DNA of 64,000 bases from Sulfurifustis variabilis (GTDB lineage: Bacteria > Pseudomonadota > Gammaproteobacteria > Acidiferrobacterales > Sulfurifustaceae). Below the pieces are notes generated by a model, which had not been told where the DNA came from, ran no database searches, and worked only from the letters and a program-made list of their open reading frames with translations. Shown here piece after piece: positions 27,066 to 35,826 of this stretch. A program made the translations under genes and the position numbers. Each line of letters opens with the position of its first letter. The first letter of the stretch is position 1. The stretch covers positions 186,001 through 250,000 of the forward strand of contig NZ_AP014936.1 in assembly GCF_002355415.1 (NCBI RefSeq). Reading direction: 5' to 3'.

Positions 27066-27214
27066 GCCGTGATTCCGAGTATCGTCGTTGTGCGTTGCGT
27101 CGCTTTGCGTTCGATTGTAGCTTGCGCGTCGCGGCGGCGTCACCGCGAGTGCCGCAGGGATTTGACGGCGCCGGGTCGAGCGGGTAAACGAAGGCAAGGG
27201 AGCGGAAACGCACG

Positions 27215-28387
27215 GTGAGCGCGCAGGCGAAAAAAAAGCCGGTGGTCGGCCTGGTGATGGCGGGCGGGGGCGCCCGGGCGGCGTATCAGGTGGGCGTGCT
27301 CAAGGCCATCGCCGAGATGCTGCCCGAAGGCTGCCCCAATCCCTTCCCGGTCCTTTCCGGCGTGTCGGCGGGAGCGATCAACGCCGCCGCCCTCGCGATC
27401 TGGGCCCGGCGCTTCCATTCCGGCGTGCGCCGGCTCCACTACGTCTGGCGCAACTTCCGCGTGCACCACGTCTATCGCGCGGACACGCTCGGCCTGCTCG
27501 GGACGGGGCTGCACTGGCTCGTCGCCCTGATGTTCGGCGGCCTCGGCCGGCGCAACCCGCACGCGCTCCTCGACCGCGCGCCGCTCAAGGAGCTGCTGGT
27601 GCGGCACATGCCCTGCGAGGAGATCCAGGCCTCGATCGAGGCCGGCGCCCTGCGGGCGCTCTCCGTCACCTGCTCGGGCTACGAGTCCGGCGACTCCGTC
27701 ATCTTCTATCAGGGCGCGGACACGATCGCGCCCTGGAAGCGGGCCAACCGGTTCGGGGTGCCGGAGCGGATCACGGTCGATCACCTGCTCGCCTCCTCGG
27801 CGATCCCGTTCCTCTTCGCCGCCGTGCCGATCAATCGCGAGTACTTCGGGGACGGCTCGATGCGCCACGCCGCGCCCATCAGCCCGGCGCTGCACCTCGG
27901 GGCCGACCGCGTGCTCGTGATCGGCGTACGCGAGGATTCGACCGCCCCGCGCACCCCGCGCCCGCACTCGGCCGGGTATCCCTCGCTCGCGCAGATCGCC
28001 GGCCACGTGCTGGACAGCATCTTCCTCGACGCGCTGTCGGCCGACCTCGAGCGTCTCCAGCGCATCAACAGGACCATCAGCCTGATCCCGCAGGATACGC
28101 TGCAGGAGGGCGGGGTGACGCTGCGCCACGTGCAGGTCCTCGTGATCGCGCCGAGCCAGGACCTGGAGCAGATCGCCGCCCGCTACGTGGAGCATCTGCC
28201 GCGCACGCTGCGCTTCCTCTTCCGCCGCGCCGGGGTGTTCAAGCGAGGCGGCTCGAACCTGGCGAGCTACCTGCTCTTCGAGAGGCCCTACACCAACGCG
28301 CTCATGGCGCTCGGCTACGCCGACGCGATGGTGCGGCGCGACGAGATCCTGGATTTCCTGAACACGGAAGGGCGCGAACCGGCATGA
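27215..28387 (+). CDS. Patatin-like phospholipase
   Basis: 390 aa. The oxyanion loop G-G-G-A-R-A-A-Y-Q (residues 17-25), nucleophile Ser51 in G-V-S-A-G, and the catalytic Asp in F-G-D-G-S-M-R form the patatin Ser-Asp dyad. Acts as an acyl hydrolase on membrane lipids. No signal peptide, so it is likely cytoplasmic. GTG start with AAGGGA ahead. The last codons overlap the DUF2905 gene by ATGA. Confidence 0.92.
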   Translation: MSAQAKKKPVVGLVMAGGGARAAYQVGVLKAIAEMLPEGCPNPFPVLSGVSAGAINAAALAIWARRFHSGVRRLHYVWRNFRVHHVYRADTLGLLGTGLHWLVALMFGGLGRRNPHALLDRAPLKELLVRHMPCEEIQASIEAGALRALSVTCSGYESGDSVIFYQGADTIAPWKRANRFGVPERITVDHLLASSAIPFLFAAVPINREYFGDGSMRHAAPISPALHLGADRVLVIGVREDSTAPRTPRPHSAGYPSLAQIAGHVLDSIFLDALSADLERLQRINRTISLIPQDTLQEGGVTLRHVQVLVIAPSQDLEQIAARYVEHLPRTLRFLFRRAGVFKRGGSNLASYLLFERPYTNALMALGYADAMVRRDEILDFLNTEGREPA

Positions 28388-28584
28388 GTCGCACGCTCAT
28401 CGCCATCGGCATCCTGCTCGTGGTCGTCGGCCTCGCCTGGCCCTGGCTCACCAAGCTCGGCCTCTTCCGCCTCCCCGGCGACATCGCCATCGAGCGCGAA
28501 AATTTCCGTTTCTACTTCCCGATCACCACGATGATCATCATCAGCGTGGTGATCTCGCTCATCCTCTGGCTGTTCCGGAAATAA
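28384..28584 (+). CDS. DUF2905 membrane protein
   Basis: 66 aa. Two membrane helices around the conserved loop L-F-R-L-P-G-D-I-A-I-E-R-E-N-F-R-F-Y-F-P, exactly the DUF2905 layout and length. Function unknown. Translationally coupled to the patatin gene (ATGA), so it may assist at the membrane. Its 3' end overlaps the convergent SnoaL-like gene by 26 nt. Confidence 0.9.
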   Translation: MSRTLIAIGILLVVVGLAWPWLTKLGLFRLPGDIAIERENFRFYFPITTMIIISVVISLILWLFRK

Positions 28585-28996
28585 CCCCGCCGCGCGGCTG
28601 GGACGGGACGGGGGCGAGCAGGTTCGCATCCCGCGCCAGCACCCACTTCCCGTTCTGCTTCTTCAGGACGGGAAGCGTGTGCCCGGCCCGCTTCATCGGC
28701 GGCGCGCCGCCCGGCGGCGTCACGACGACCGAGAGCCGGGTCCACATGAACGCCCACTCTCCGAGCACCGTGATCTCCTGAATCTCGCTCGTCCCCTCGA
28801 ACGTCGGCCGTTCGCCGCCCGGGTGGGCTTTGGCGGCCGCGGCGAACGCCGATCTCCCGATCATGGGCGGCTGGCCGGCGACGAGAAAAACGACGTCGTC
28901 CGCCATCAGGCCGAGGACCGTGTCGATGTCGCCGGCCTTCGTCGCCCTCATCCAGGTGTCGACGAGCTGCCGTATCTCCTGCTCATCGCTCTGCAT
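28559..28996 (-). CDS. SgcJ/EcaC-type SnoaL-like protein (DUF4440)
   Basis: 145 aa from the inner ATG M-Q-S-D-E-Q-E-I; an earlier in-frame start at 29029 adds 11 residues. NTF2-like fold: helix R-Q-L-V-D-T-W-M-R-A-T-K-A-G-D, then D-D-V-V-F-L and A-F-M-W-T-R-L, closing with K-Q-N-G-K-W-V-L-A-R-D-A-N. Such small proteins act as isomerases, hydrolases or ligand binders, usually of unknown substrate. It is followed upstream by a GFA-family gene, an arrangement repeated at 34.5-35.6 kb. Confidence 0.85.
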   Translation of the reverse strand: MQSDEQEIRQLVDTWMRATKAGDIDTVLGLMADDVVFLVAGQPPMIGRSAFAAAAKAHPGGERPTFEGTSEIQEITVLGEWAFMWTRLSVVVTPPGGAPPMKRAGHTLPVLKKQNGKWVLARDANLLAPVPSQPRGGVISGTARG

Positions 28997-29029
28997 GTTC
29001 GTGCTCCGCGATCCGCGCGAATCGTCCAT

Positions 29030-29377
29030 TCAAAGCGCCCGCCCGTCGAAATGCTCGACGACGAGCGACGACAGGTCGACATCGTCCAGGCAGCGCGCGT
29101 TGACGGCGGTGATCCGGTTACCGGACGGGTCCACGCCTTCGCCGAAGGGATGGATTCCGCACGTCGAGCAGAACCGATGGCTGACCGTCCGGGAGCCGAA
29201 TGCGTAGGTGCCGAGGCTTTGCTCTCCCGAAATCAGCCGGAACTTCTCCCGGGGAACGAACCAGAGCAGCGCTCCCTTGCGGGAGCAGATGGAGCAGTTG
29301 CACTCCGTGACCCGCGCGAGCTCGCCTTCGACTTCGAACGCGACCTGACCGCAATGGCAGCTGCCTCTGAAGATCAT
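29030..29377 (-). CDS. GFA-family (glutathione-dependent formaldehyde-activating type) protein
   Basis: 115 aa. Zinc-site pattern G-S-C-H-C-G-Q-V, C-N-C-S-I-C and F-C-S-T-C-G. The family contains glutathione:formaldehyde adduct-forming enzymes but most members have no proven substrate. Adjacent to the SnoaL-like gene. Confidence 0.9.
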   Translation of the reverse strand: MIFRGSCHCGQVAFEVEGELARVTECNCSICSRKGALLWFVPREKFRLISGEQSLGTYAFGSRTVSHRFCSTCGIHPFGEGVDPSGNRITAVNARCLDDVDLSSLVVEHFDGRAL

Positions 29378-29396
29378 CGCCCGGCTCCGTTGTGGA

Positions 29397-29990
29397 TCAG
29401 AGGAGATTGTAAACGACCGCCCCGGCGGTGGCGGCCGTGAAGACGAAGGCGAGCAGCGCCAGCAGGCCGTCGCGGGCGATCAGGGAGAGGCCGAACGCGG
29501 TGAGCGCGACCCCGGCGCCGTTGGCGCTGAAGGGCACGATTTCCATCACGGGCATCGCCAGGGCGATGACGATGCAGACGACGGCGACGACGTAGATCGC
29601 GGGTCCCTGCGCGAAGACCGTGAGGCGCGGACGCAGGAGGCGATCGACGAATCGCGCCGGGCGTCGCAGCCACCCCGTCGCCTTGCCGAGCTTGTCCCCC
29701 GCCACCGATCGCCGGAGCAGCCAGCGGGGCAGCCAGAAGCACTCCCGCCCGAACAGCAGTTGCACGGCGAACAGGAGCACGATCGTTCCGATGATCGTGG
29801 GCACGCCCGGTATGTCCCCGATGACGGGCGCCAGGGTCGCCAGCCCCGCCAGAAGCAACAGGGGCCCGTACGACCGGCGACCCACCACTTTGAGGATCGC
29901 GTCCAGGGAAACGCGGTCGCCCTTCCGCGCCGTCTCCCCGACGCGATCGAGCAGCTGTTCCAGGTTCGTGGGGTCCTGATACGTGGCCAT
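29397..29990 (-). CDS. ExoD-like membrane protein
   Basis: 197 aa. N-terminal helix L-E-Q-L-L-D-R-V-G, then G-R-R-S-Y-G-P-L-L-L-L-A-G-L, P-G-V-P-T-I-I-G and F-W-L-P-R-W-L-L, the ExoD family pattern, with four to five membrane segments. ExoD was found through exopolysaccharide and alkaline-tolerance phenotypes in Rhizobium; its activity is not known. Alone on its strand. Confidence 0.88.
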   Translation of the reverse strand: MATYQDPTNLEQLLDRVGETARKGDRVSLDAILKVVGRRSYGPLLLLAGLATLAPVIGDIPGVPTIIGTIVLLFAVQLLFGRECFWLPRWLLRRSVAGDKLGKATGWLRRPARFVDRLLRPRLTVFAQGPAIYVVAVVCIVIALAMPVMEIVPFSANGAGVALTAFGLSLIARDGLLALLAFVFTAATAGAVVYNLL

Positions 29991-30095
29991 GCGTCGTCCA
30001 TGAGCTGCGATCGAGAGACGCGGTCGCGTTTAGCCGCCGCAGTATATCCTCGCACGACGATGGAATGGCGCGGGCAAATCAGGGTGAGGGACAGT

Positions 30096-30410
30096 TCAGA
30101 ATCCCTTCACAACCCACAAAAGCACCACGGCACTGAAAAAAATATAAAGAGCGGCGGCGGCCATGCCCTCCATGTGGCAAAACCGGCTCCACTTCCTTTT
30201 CGCGCAAACGCGGGTCACCGACTCCATCAGGACGAAGCAACCGAGAATCCAGATCACAGCCAGAGACCAACCGACGACGCCCAGGTCGGTATACCTGCGG
30301 TCCACCTCCCGAATGATCTCGGGTATTCGAGCGAAAAAGTAAGCGGCGGCCGCAAGCAGGACGGCCGCGATGATGACAGATTCGAACTTATGCCACCGAC
30401 GGTTATTCAT
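30096..30410 (-). CDS. Small membrane protein, unrecognised
   Basis: 104 aa with three hydrophobic helices (about residues 12-28, 45-63, 82-102) and a basic loop C-A-K-R-K-W-S-R-F-C between them. No family recognised. Leads a run of small membrane proteins that is less GC-rich than the flanks. Confidence 0.6.
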   Translation of the reverse strand: MNNRRWHKFESVIIAAVLLAAAAYFFARIPEIIREVDRRYTDLGVVGWSLAVIWILGCFVLMESVTRVCAKRKWSRFCHMEGMAAAALYIFFSAVVLLWVVKGF

Positions 30411-30556
30411 TGTCGTTCCGCGGTTTCAGGTCGGTGAGCAAGGCTCGGCTTTGGTGCCCTCCCGTCCACTCCATTTCGGAAGACGATCGAACCAAAGCCT
30501 TTGCCAGGCAAGACAGAATCCATATGAATGAATGCAGCCCGATGAAAGAAACAAAG

Positions 30557-30940
30557 TCAAAGCACTTCAAGCAGTCGGTACGTCGCATAGGCGACGACGA
30601 GGAGGAAGAAGAACGGAAGCAACATGCGGTCCAAACGGCTTCGTCTGATCAGAAAGTCGCCCGAATACGGCAAAGGGCGGGAAAAGTACGGTACGAGCAG
30701 CACAACGACCGCGCCCAGCGCGATCGCTGCCGCGACGATCGGTCGGGCGAACAGTTCCGGATACGCGACGAGAAGCGCGAGGAAAGACAGAACGCCGAGT
30801 CGAACCCCCACAAGAGCCGCTTTTCGGACAAATCGGGATTTCTCCGCGATCCGGAGGCATGTACGGCAGGCGGCGAAGTCGTTCACCAGCCACGCGAGAG
30901 CGGGAATCTCGCGCTTACCGCAACTCGGGCAAATCGGCAT
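30557..30940 (-). CDS. Zinc-ribbon membrane protein 1
   Basis: 127 aa from M-P-I-C-P-S-C-G; an in-frame start 27 nt earlier is possible. C-P-S-C-G and C-R-T-C form a small zinc ribbon, then two close membrane helices (about residues 42-82) and one at the C-terminus. One of three similar proteins in series. Function unknown. Confidence 0.7.
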   Translation of the reverse strand: MPICPSCGKREIPALAWLVNDFAACRTCLRIAEKSRFVRKAALVGVRLGVLSFLALLVAYPELFARPIVAAAIALGAVVVLLVPYFSRPLPYSGDFLIRRSRLDRMLLPFFFLLVVAYATYRLLEVL

Positions 30941-30975
30941 GCTCTGACCCTCTTCCGGAGCAGACAAGAGATGCG

Positions 30976-31554
30976 CTAGTCGACGTTGAGCTCGCGATTA
31001 CAGTTGATGCACCGCGCGGGGCCCCACGGTGTCGTCTTGACGGTAATGCTCAAGCAGTACGGGCATCGCGTGGTCAGCAGAAGCACCATTCCGACGATTG
31101 CCGCGGCCATGCCAAGAACCGAAAGGAGCTCGCCTGGCTCGGGCGGCGAATAAAAATGCGAGAACGCGAGCAGAAGCCCTCCCCACAGCAGCGCGTGGCC
31201 AGCAACGTTGAGTCGTCTTCGCTTCACCGCATAGCGGCGGAACCTCTGTTCCTGTTCCGGCGTCACGGCCAGTTCGTTTTCGCCGACGATCTGAAATCGC
31301 GAGAGGGCGACCCAGACGAGCGTGAAGACGAGCCCAACCGCAACGATCCACGGTATCCCCCACTCGAACGGAAAGAGGTTAGTCGCGGGCAGGAATAACG
31401 CAATCGCGAAAAGGCCCATCAGCTCCGTGACGCGCCGCGGATCCAGCTTCAACAGCGTGCCGCATCGCTCGCACGACAGCAGCGCAGCCGTCCGGTCGAG
31501 CCGAAGCACCTTCCACCAATCGAGCGTGATACCGCATTTCGGGCAGGCAGCCAT
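30976..31554 (-). CDS. Zinc-ribbon membrane protein 2
   Basis: 192 aa. N-terminal zinc ribbon C-P-K-C-G ... C-E-R-C-G, two membrane helices (about 45-85), a charged cytoplasmic loop with T-P-E-Q-E-Q-R-F-R-R-Y-A-V-K-R-R-R, two further helices (about 118-160), then a second ribbon C-P-Y-C ... C-I-N-C-N. Paired ribbons on the same side of the membrane suggest binding of a partner or metal. No assigned function. Confidence 0.75.
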   Translation of the reverse strand: MAACPKCGITLDWWKVLRLDRTAALLSCERCGTLLKLDPRRVTELMGLFAIALFLPATNLFPFEWGIPWIVAVGLVFTLVWVALSRFQIVGENELAVTPEQEQRFRRYAVKRRRLNVAGHALLWGGLLLAFSHFYSPPEPGELLSVLGMAAAIVGMVLLLTTRCPYCLSITVKTTPWGPARCINCNRELNVD

Positions 31555-31614
31555 GGTCCCTCGCTTCGGGTTTCTCCGCGTATCTCGAGCCGCGAACAGA
31601 GCGCCTTCGATGCC

Positions 31615-31878
31615 TCAGTCGTCATTGGCCGCGACCAGGCGACGCTTTGCGAACGCCATCACCAGGCCGAAAAGCCCGCTGCCGTAAGCGCCCCACAACA
31701 CATACGCTTCGACGCCGTGTTTCGTGAGCGCGACATGCCACGGAAGCAGGAGCAATGCAGGCAACATCAGAGACGCCCACCATTGCGTCTTACGATCGAC
31801 CTCGACTTTGGCATTGCAATGGGGACAGAACGCGTCGTATTGCGTGAACTCGAACCACCGCAGCTGGCGCTTCGCCAA
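31615..31878 (-). CDS. Zinc-ribbon membrane protein 3
   Basis: 87 aa. C-P-H-C-N-A-K-V near residue 18 (half a ribbon), then two membrane helices and K-R-R-L-V-A. The start in this frame is a TTG, the only candidate upstream, so either the start is weak or the N-terminus has been lost. It resembles the two zinc-ribbon proteins that follow. Confidence 0.5.
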   Translation of the reverse strand: MAKRQLRWFEFTQYDAFCPHCNAKVEVDRKTQWWASLMLPALLLLPWHVALTKHGVEAYVLWGAYGSGLFGLVMAFAKRRLVAANDD

Positions 31879-32242
31879 CTTCGCCGTGTACTGGCAAGTG
31901 GCGGGCGCCTGCTACGAAAAGGAAAAGCGCGTCGTATCAGCCAGTTACACGTCACCTGCACTCGCCGCTTCCTTTGCGAAAAAGACGAGAGCGCCGTGAC
32001 GGACAGGCACGCTGTCGGAGGAAGTCGATCGCGCGCCGAGGCATCGGGCCGTCTCGGGGCTGCCGGCCGATCGACGTTGCGCGAGCAGCCCGTCGACGAC
32101 CCGAAGGTGAATAGACCGATTCGGCGTGCGACGAACGGGGCACGTAAGACGACGTGGTGCGTTGAGTCGCGTGGCGTAAGCGGTAGCATCCGCGGACGAC
32201 CGGCATCGCTGACCGGACAAAGAACAACGCGCCCAGGTGCGA
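31879..32242. other. Intergenic region upstream of minC
   Basis: 364 nt between the zinc-ribbon cluster and minC. Short frames here look like shadows. The only structure I can support is the promoter candidate at 32162-32189. Confidence 0.5.
32162..32189 (+). promoter_or_regulatory. Putative sigma-70 promoter of minCDE
   Basis: TTGAGT (32162-32167) and TAGCAT (32184-32189) with a 16-nt spacer, about 54 nt before minC. Match to consensus only. Confidence 0.4.
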
Positions 32243-32959
32243 ATGGCCCTCATCCAGAATCTCCCGAAGGAACCGCCGAGGGCGTTCGAACTCAAGGGGC
32301 GCATGATGGCGTTCTCGGTGCTGCGGGTGCTGACCCCGGACCTCCGGTTCCTCGCCCAGCAGCTGGACGCCAAGATCGCCACCGCCCCCCATCTGTTCCA
32401 GAACTTCCCCGTCCTCCTCGACTTCGAGGCGCTGCCCCAGGAGCTGCAGGAGGCGTTCGACATCGGGCGGTTCGACCGGCTGCTGCGCGAGCGGAGCTTC
32501 GTCCCGGTGGGCATGTGCGGGGCGGGGGACGTGCTGCGCGGGATCGCCGGCGGCGTCGGGATCGGGACGATCTCCCCGGGCCTGGCCGCGCCCCCGCGGC
32601 AGCCGCCGAAGGAGGCCGCCGCCCAGCCGCGCCTCACCAGCCTGCTCATCAAGGAGCCCGTGCGCTCGGGCCAGCAGGTGTACGCCCGCGGCGGCGACCT
32701 GACCGTCCTCGCGACCGTGAGCCCGGGGGCGGAGATCATGGCGGACGGGAACATCCATATATACGGCTCGCTGCGCGGCCGGGCCCTCGCCGGCGTGCGC
32801 GGCAACGCCGAAGCGCGGATCTTCTGCCAGGACCTGGACGCCGAGCTCATCTCCATCTCCGGGCGCTACCAGATCAGCGAGAAGTTCAAGGAAACGATCC
32901 GCAAACGCCCGGTTCAGATCTTTCTGAACGGGGAACGACTGATGATTGAACCGTTGTAG
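32243..32959 (+). CDS. minC: Septum site-determining protein MinC
   Basis: 238 aa. Inhibits FtsZ polymerisation near the poles. The N-terminal domain (to about residue 105) is followed by a Pro-rich linker and the C-terminal beta-helix with R-S-G-Q-Q-V-Y-A-R-G-G-D-L, V-S-P-G-A-E-I-M-A-D-G-N-I-H-I-Y-G and G-R-A-L-A-G-V-R-G-N. ATG 32243 was chosen; GTG 6 nt upstream is also possible. First gene of minCDE. Confidence 0.96.
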   Translation: MALIQNLPKEPPRAFELKGRMMAFSVLRVLTPDLRFLAQQLDAKIATAPHLFQNFPVLLDFEALPQELQEAFDIGRFDRLLRERSFVPVGMCGAGDVLRGIAGGVGIGTISPGLAAPPRQPPKEAAAQPRLTSLLIKEPVRSGQQVYARGGDLTVLATVSPGAEIMADGNIHIYGSLRGRALAGVRGNAEARIFCQDLDAELISISGRYQISEKFKETIRKRPVQIFLNGERLMIEPL

Positions 32960-33005
32960 CGGTCACCAGCGCCGCTCGACCAAAACTAGTCTCTGGAGGA
33001 AAGCC

Positions 33006-33812
33006 GTGGCACGCACCATCGTCGTCACCTCGGGTAAGGGAGGGGTGGGCAAGACCACCACCAGCGCCGCGCTCGCGACCGGTCTGGCGCAGGCGGGCAA
33101 GAAGACCGTCGTGATCGACTTCGACGTGGGCCTGCGCAACCTGGACCTGATCATGGGTTGCGAACGCCGGGTCGTGTACGACTTCGTCAACGTCATCAAC
33201 GGCGAGGCGAACCTGCACCAGGCGCTGATCAAGGACAAGCGCGTGGAGGGCCTCGCGATCCTGCCCGCCTCGCAGACGCGCGACAAGGACGCGCTCACCA
33301 AGGACGGCGTCGAGCGGGTGCTCGACGAGCTTTCGAAGCACTTCGACTGCATCGTGTGCGACTCCCCGGCCGGCATCGAGCGCGGCGCGCTGCTCGCCGC
33401 CTACTTCGCCGACGACGCCATCGTCGTCACGAACCCCGAGGTCTCGTCGGTGCGCGATTCCGACCGCATCCTCGGCATCCTCGCGAGCAAGACCCGGCGC
33501 GCGGAGCGCAACGAGGCGCGGGTGCGGGAGTACCTGCTGCTGACGCGCTACTCCCCGGCGCGGGTCAAGAAGGGCGAGATGCTGAGCGTGGACGACGTGC
33601 GGGAGATCCTCTCGATCGACCTGCTCGGCGTCATCCCCGAGTCGAAGTCCGTGCTCCAGGCCTCGAACTCCGGCGTGCCCGTGATCCTCGACGAGGAGAG
33701 CGACGCCGGCCAGGCCTACGAGGACGCCGTCGCCCGCTACCTCGGCGAGGAACGGCCGCACCGCTTCATGACCGAGAAGAGGGGCATCCTCGGCCGCCTG
33801 TTCGGGACCTGA
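33006..33812 (+). CDS. minD: Septum site-determining ATPase MinD
   Basis: 268 aa. Deviant Walker A motif S-G-K-G-G-V-G-K-T-T-T (about residues 9-19), V-I-D-F-D-V-G-L-R-N-L-D and C-D-S-P-A-G-I-E. The C-terminal amphipathic helix G-I-L-G-R-L-F-G binds the membrane. MinD recruits MinC and oscillates with MinE. GTG start with CTGGAGG 9 nt upstream; a longer ATG frame would run back into minC. Confidence 0.99.
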   Translation: MARTIVVTSGKGGVGKTTTSAALATGLAQAGKKTVVIDFDVGLRNLDLIMGCERRVVYDFVNVINGEANLHQALIKDKRVEGLAILPASQTRDKDALTKDGVERVLDELSKHFDCIVCDSPAGIERGALLAAYFADDAIVVTNPEVSSVRDSDRILGILASKTRRAERNEARVREYLLLTRYSPARVKKGEMLSVDDVREILSIDLLGVIPESKSVLQASNSGVPVILDEESDAGQAYEDAVARYLGEERPHRFMTEKRGILGRLFGT

Positions 33813-33815
33813 ACC

Positions 33816-34097
33816 ATGAGCTTCCTCGACTACTTCCGATCGCAGAAGAAGAGCGCCAGGGTCGCGAAGGAACGCCTGCAGATCATCGTCGCCCGCGAGC
33901 GCAGCCCGCGCGGGGGCCCCGACTACCTGCCGCGCCTGAAGGAAGAGCTCCTGAACGTCATCCGCAAGTACGTCCCCATCGACCAGGACGGCGTGAAGAT
34001 GCAGCTCGACCGGGAAGGCGACTGCGAGGTGCTGGAGCTGAACGTGACGCTGTTGCCGGAGCAGCCGGCCGTGGCAGGGAAAACCGGCGTCCGCTGA
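33816..34097 (+). CDS. minE: Cell division topological specificity factor MinE
   Basis: 93 aa. Amphipathic N-terminal M-S-F-L-D-Y-F-R, MinD-contact helix [13 protein letters not shown], and the dimerisation part ending with [23 protein letters not shown]. Stimulates MinD ATPase to set the oscillation. Three nt separate it from minD. Confidence 0.98.
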   Translation: MSFLDYFRSQKKSARVAKERLQIIVARERSPRGGPDYLPRLKEELLNVIRKYVPIDQDGVKMQLDREGDCEVLELNVTLLPEQPAVAGKTGVR

Positions 34098-34133
34098 CGG
34101 GCTGAAAGGGAGCGGCCATAAGGGGGTCGCCCC

Positions 34134-34523
34134 TCAGCGCTTCGCTTCGCGCTCCTCGAGCACTGCGGCCAGAACGGGCAGGGCATCGAGGGCGGCCGGA
34201 TAGCCCGCGTAGATCGCGACCTGCAACAGCGCTTCGGTGATCTCCTCGATCGTCGCGCCGCTCTCGAGCGCGATGCCCAGCACGATCCGCAGCGCGGCCG
34301 GACGTCCGAGCGCGGCGAGGATCCCCACGCTGCACAGCGCGCGCGCCTTCGGCTCGAGCGCTTCCCGGGACCAGGTGCGCCCGAACACGACCGAGATCGC
34401 CTCGCCCTCGAACGCCGGACTGAGTTTCCGGAAACGCTCGACAACCAGTTCAGCCTGCTCTTTCCCGACCAGCCGGGCGAGCGTTTCCACGCCTTTGGTG
34501 TAATCGTCGATTTCTTTCGTCAT
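34134..34523 (-). CDS. Carboxymuconolactone decarboxylase family protein
   Basis: 129 aa. Helical CMD fold: E-P-K-A-R-A-L-C-S-V-G-I-L-A-A-L-G-R, then G-A-T-I-E-E-I-T-E-A-L-L-Q-V-A-I-Y-A-G-Y-P-A-A-L-D-A. It lacks the CxxC of AhpD, so gamma-CMD-like chemistry or an unknown role is more likely than peroxidase reduction. Start overlaps the upstream SnoaL gene stop by 4 nt. Confidence 0.88.
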   Translation of the reverse strand: MTKEIDDYTKGVETLARLVGKEQAELVVERFRKLSPAFEGEAISVVFGRTWSREALEPKARALCSVGILAALGRPAALRIVLGIALESGATIEEITEALLQVAIYAGYPAALDALPVLAAVLEEREAKR

Positions 34524-34939
34524 GCCTCTTTGCTCCGATCCGGCCTGCCGCTCACGGCGATCATCCGCCACACCCCGTCCTGCCTGAAGTAGACCTCGCT
34601 CCACTTCCCGCTCACGTCAATGGGCGCTGTTCCGTTCGACGCGACCTGGGCGGAATAGGCGTAGTGGACCACACCGACCTGCCCGCCGTAGATCTGGACG
34701 CTCAGCGGCCGGAGGTCGTAGCTCAGGAGTGCCGGCGAGTCGCCCGATACCGAGCGAACGGCGGACTCGCGGTCGTGCGGGAGCGGGGCGGTCATGTCCC
34801 ACCCGACGTAATCGGGGTGAAGCGCGGAGCGGATCCCGGACGCGTCCCGGCTTCGGGACAGAGCCCACAGCTCCAGGACGCGCCGCCACAGCTCACGCTG
34901 CTCCTCGGAGAAGTCGGCGACGGGTATTTGAAGGGTCAT
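34520..34939 (-). CDS. SnoaL/NTF2-like protein
   Basis: 139 aa. Helix R-R-V-L-E-L-W-A-L-S-R-S-R-D, H-P-D-Y-V-G-W-D, V-V-H-Y-A-Y-S-A, and the usual end W-S-E-V-Y-F-R-Q-D-G-V-W-R-M-I-A-V-S-G. Same class as DUF4440 polyketide-cyclase-like proteins. Translationally coupled to the CMD gene. Substrate unknown. Confidence 0.85.
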   Translation of the reverse strand: MTLQIPVADFSEEQRELWRRVLELWALSRSRDASGIRSALHPDYVGWDMTAPLPHDRESAVRSVSGDSPALLSYDLRPLSVQIYGGQVGVVHYAYSAQVASNGTAPIDVSGKWSEVYFRQDGVWRMIAVSGRPDRSKEA

Positions 34940-35083
34940 CGGAGAGGATCGCAGTCGATTCGATCGTCCATCCTAGAGCCAGGATGCCCTTCGGAAATTG
35001 ATCGGGATCACGAAACCGGCTCGGCCGCCGGGGCTCTACCGCCTGCCCGCGCATCGGCCCGGGCGCCTTTTAACGCGCGGCCG

Positions 35084-35566
35084 TTACCGTCCCAACAGCC
35101 TCGCGCGCCGTTCGAGGCTTTCCTTCGGCCATCGTTCCGACGCCCGGTAATACTCGGCGACGGCGGGCACGCCGGGCGGGATGACGACCCACGGCTGCTT
35201 CGAGGACGTGTAGATGTGGATGTCCGGCGGGAAGCGGTCGGGCTTGTCGAGCGTGCCCACGCGAACGAACCGGATCGCCTCGGCCGCGCCCGCGTAGTTG
35301 CTCCAGACCGCGATGCGGCACCGCGGGCAGCGGGAAATCTTCTGCCCCTTCCCGCTGTACGAGGGCGTATCGATCACCTCGACCTCGCCCGAGAGCACCT
35401 GCACGCAGTCGGCCTCGACGAGCGCGTTCAGGACAAAGGCCGACCCGGTTTCCCGCTGGCACCAGCGGCAGTGGCAGCAGTGCACGAAGAGCGGCCGGCG
35501 AGTCATGCGGTAGCGCACGAAGCGGCAGGTGCAGCCGCCGTCGAAGTATTCGGCCTCGTCGCTCAT
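35084..35566 (-). CDS. GFA-family protein
   Basis: 160 aa from M-S-D-E-A-E-Y. Zinc ligands in G-C-T-C-R-F, C-C-H-C-R-W-C-Q-R-E-T-G-S and C-P-R-C-R. Longer than the copy at 29030, with a C-terminal part P-D-I-H-I-Y-T-S-S-K-Q-P-W typical of one GFA branch. Enzymatic substrate not known. The 34940-35083 gap before it shows no gene. Confidence 0.9.
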   Translation of the reverse strand: MSDEAEYFDGGCTCRFVRYRMTRRPLFVHCCHCRWCQRETGSAFVLNALVEADCVQVLSGEVEVIDTPSYSGKGQKISRCPRCRIAVWSNYAGAAEAIRFVRVGTLDKPDRFPPDIHIYTSSKQPWVVIPPGVPAVAEYYRASERWPKESLERRARLLGR

Positions 35567-35826
35567 GGTTGCCTCCCCGTTTCGAACCTTGCGTCGCCAT
35601 CGCCGCCGGCGATTCGCCTTCAGGTGGAATCGCTCTCCCAAAGGCGGATCGCTTGCCGTCGATCGGGCCCCCGCCTACCATGCCTCGGAAGCATGGCAGG
35701 AGAACGGAATTAGAAGGATCACCGCCGGCGCGATCAAGCGCCACGGAAAAAAAGAACCGACAGACATCAGAAGCAGTTCCGCCCTACCGTCCCATTTTCT
35801 CAACAACAATCGTCAAGGAAGAAAGC

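Noticed and set aside
30403-30588. 61-codon minus-strand frame between two small membrane genes
   Set aside because: Overlaps both neighbours, has no recognisable feature and no ribosome site; probably chance.
31724-32189. Overlapping frames between the zinc-ribbon genes and minC
   Set aside because: Both strands give frames without protein character; they follow from GC-biased third positions.
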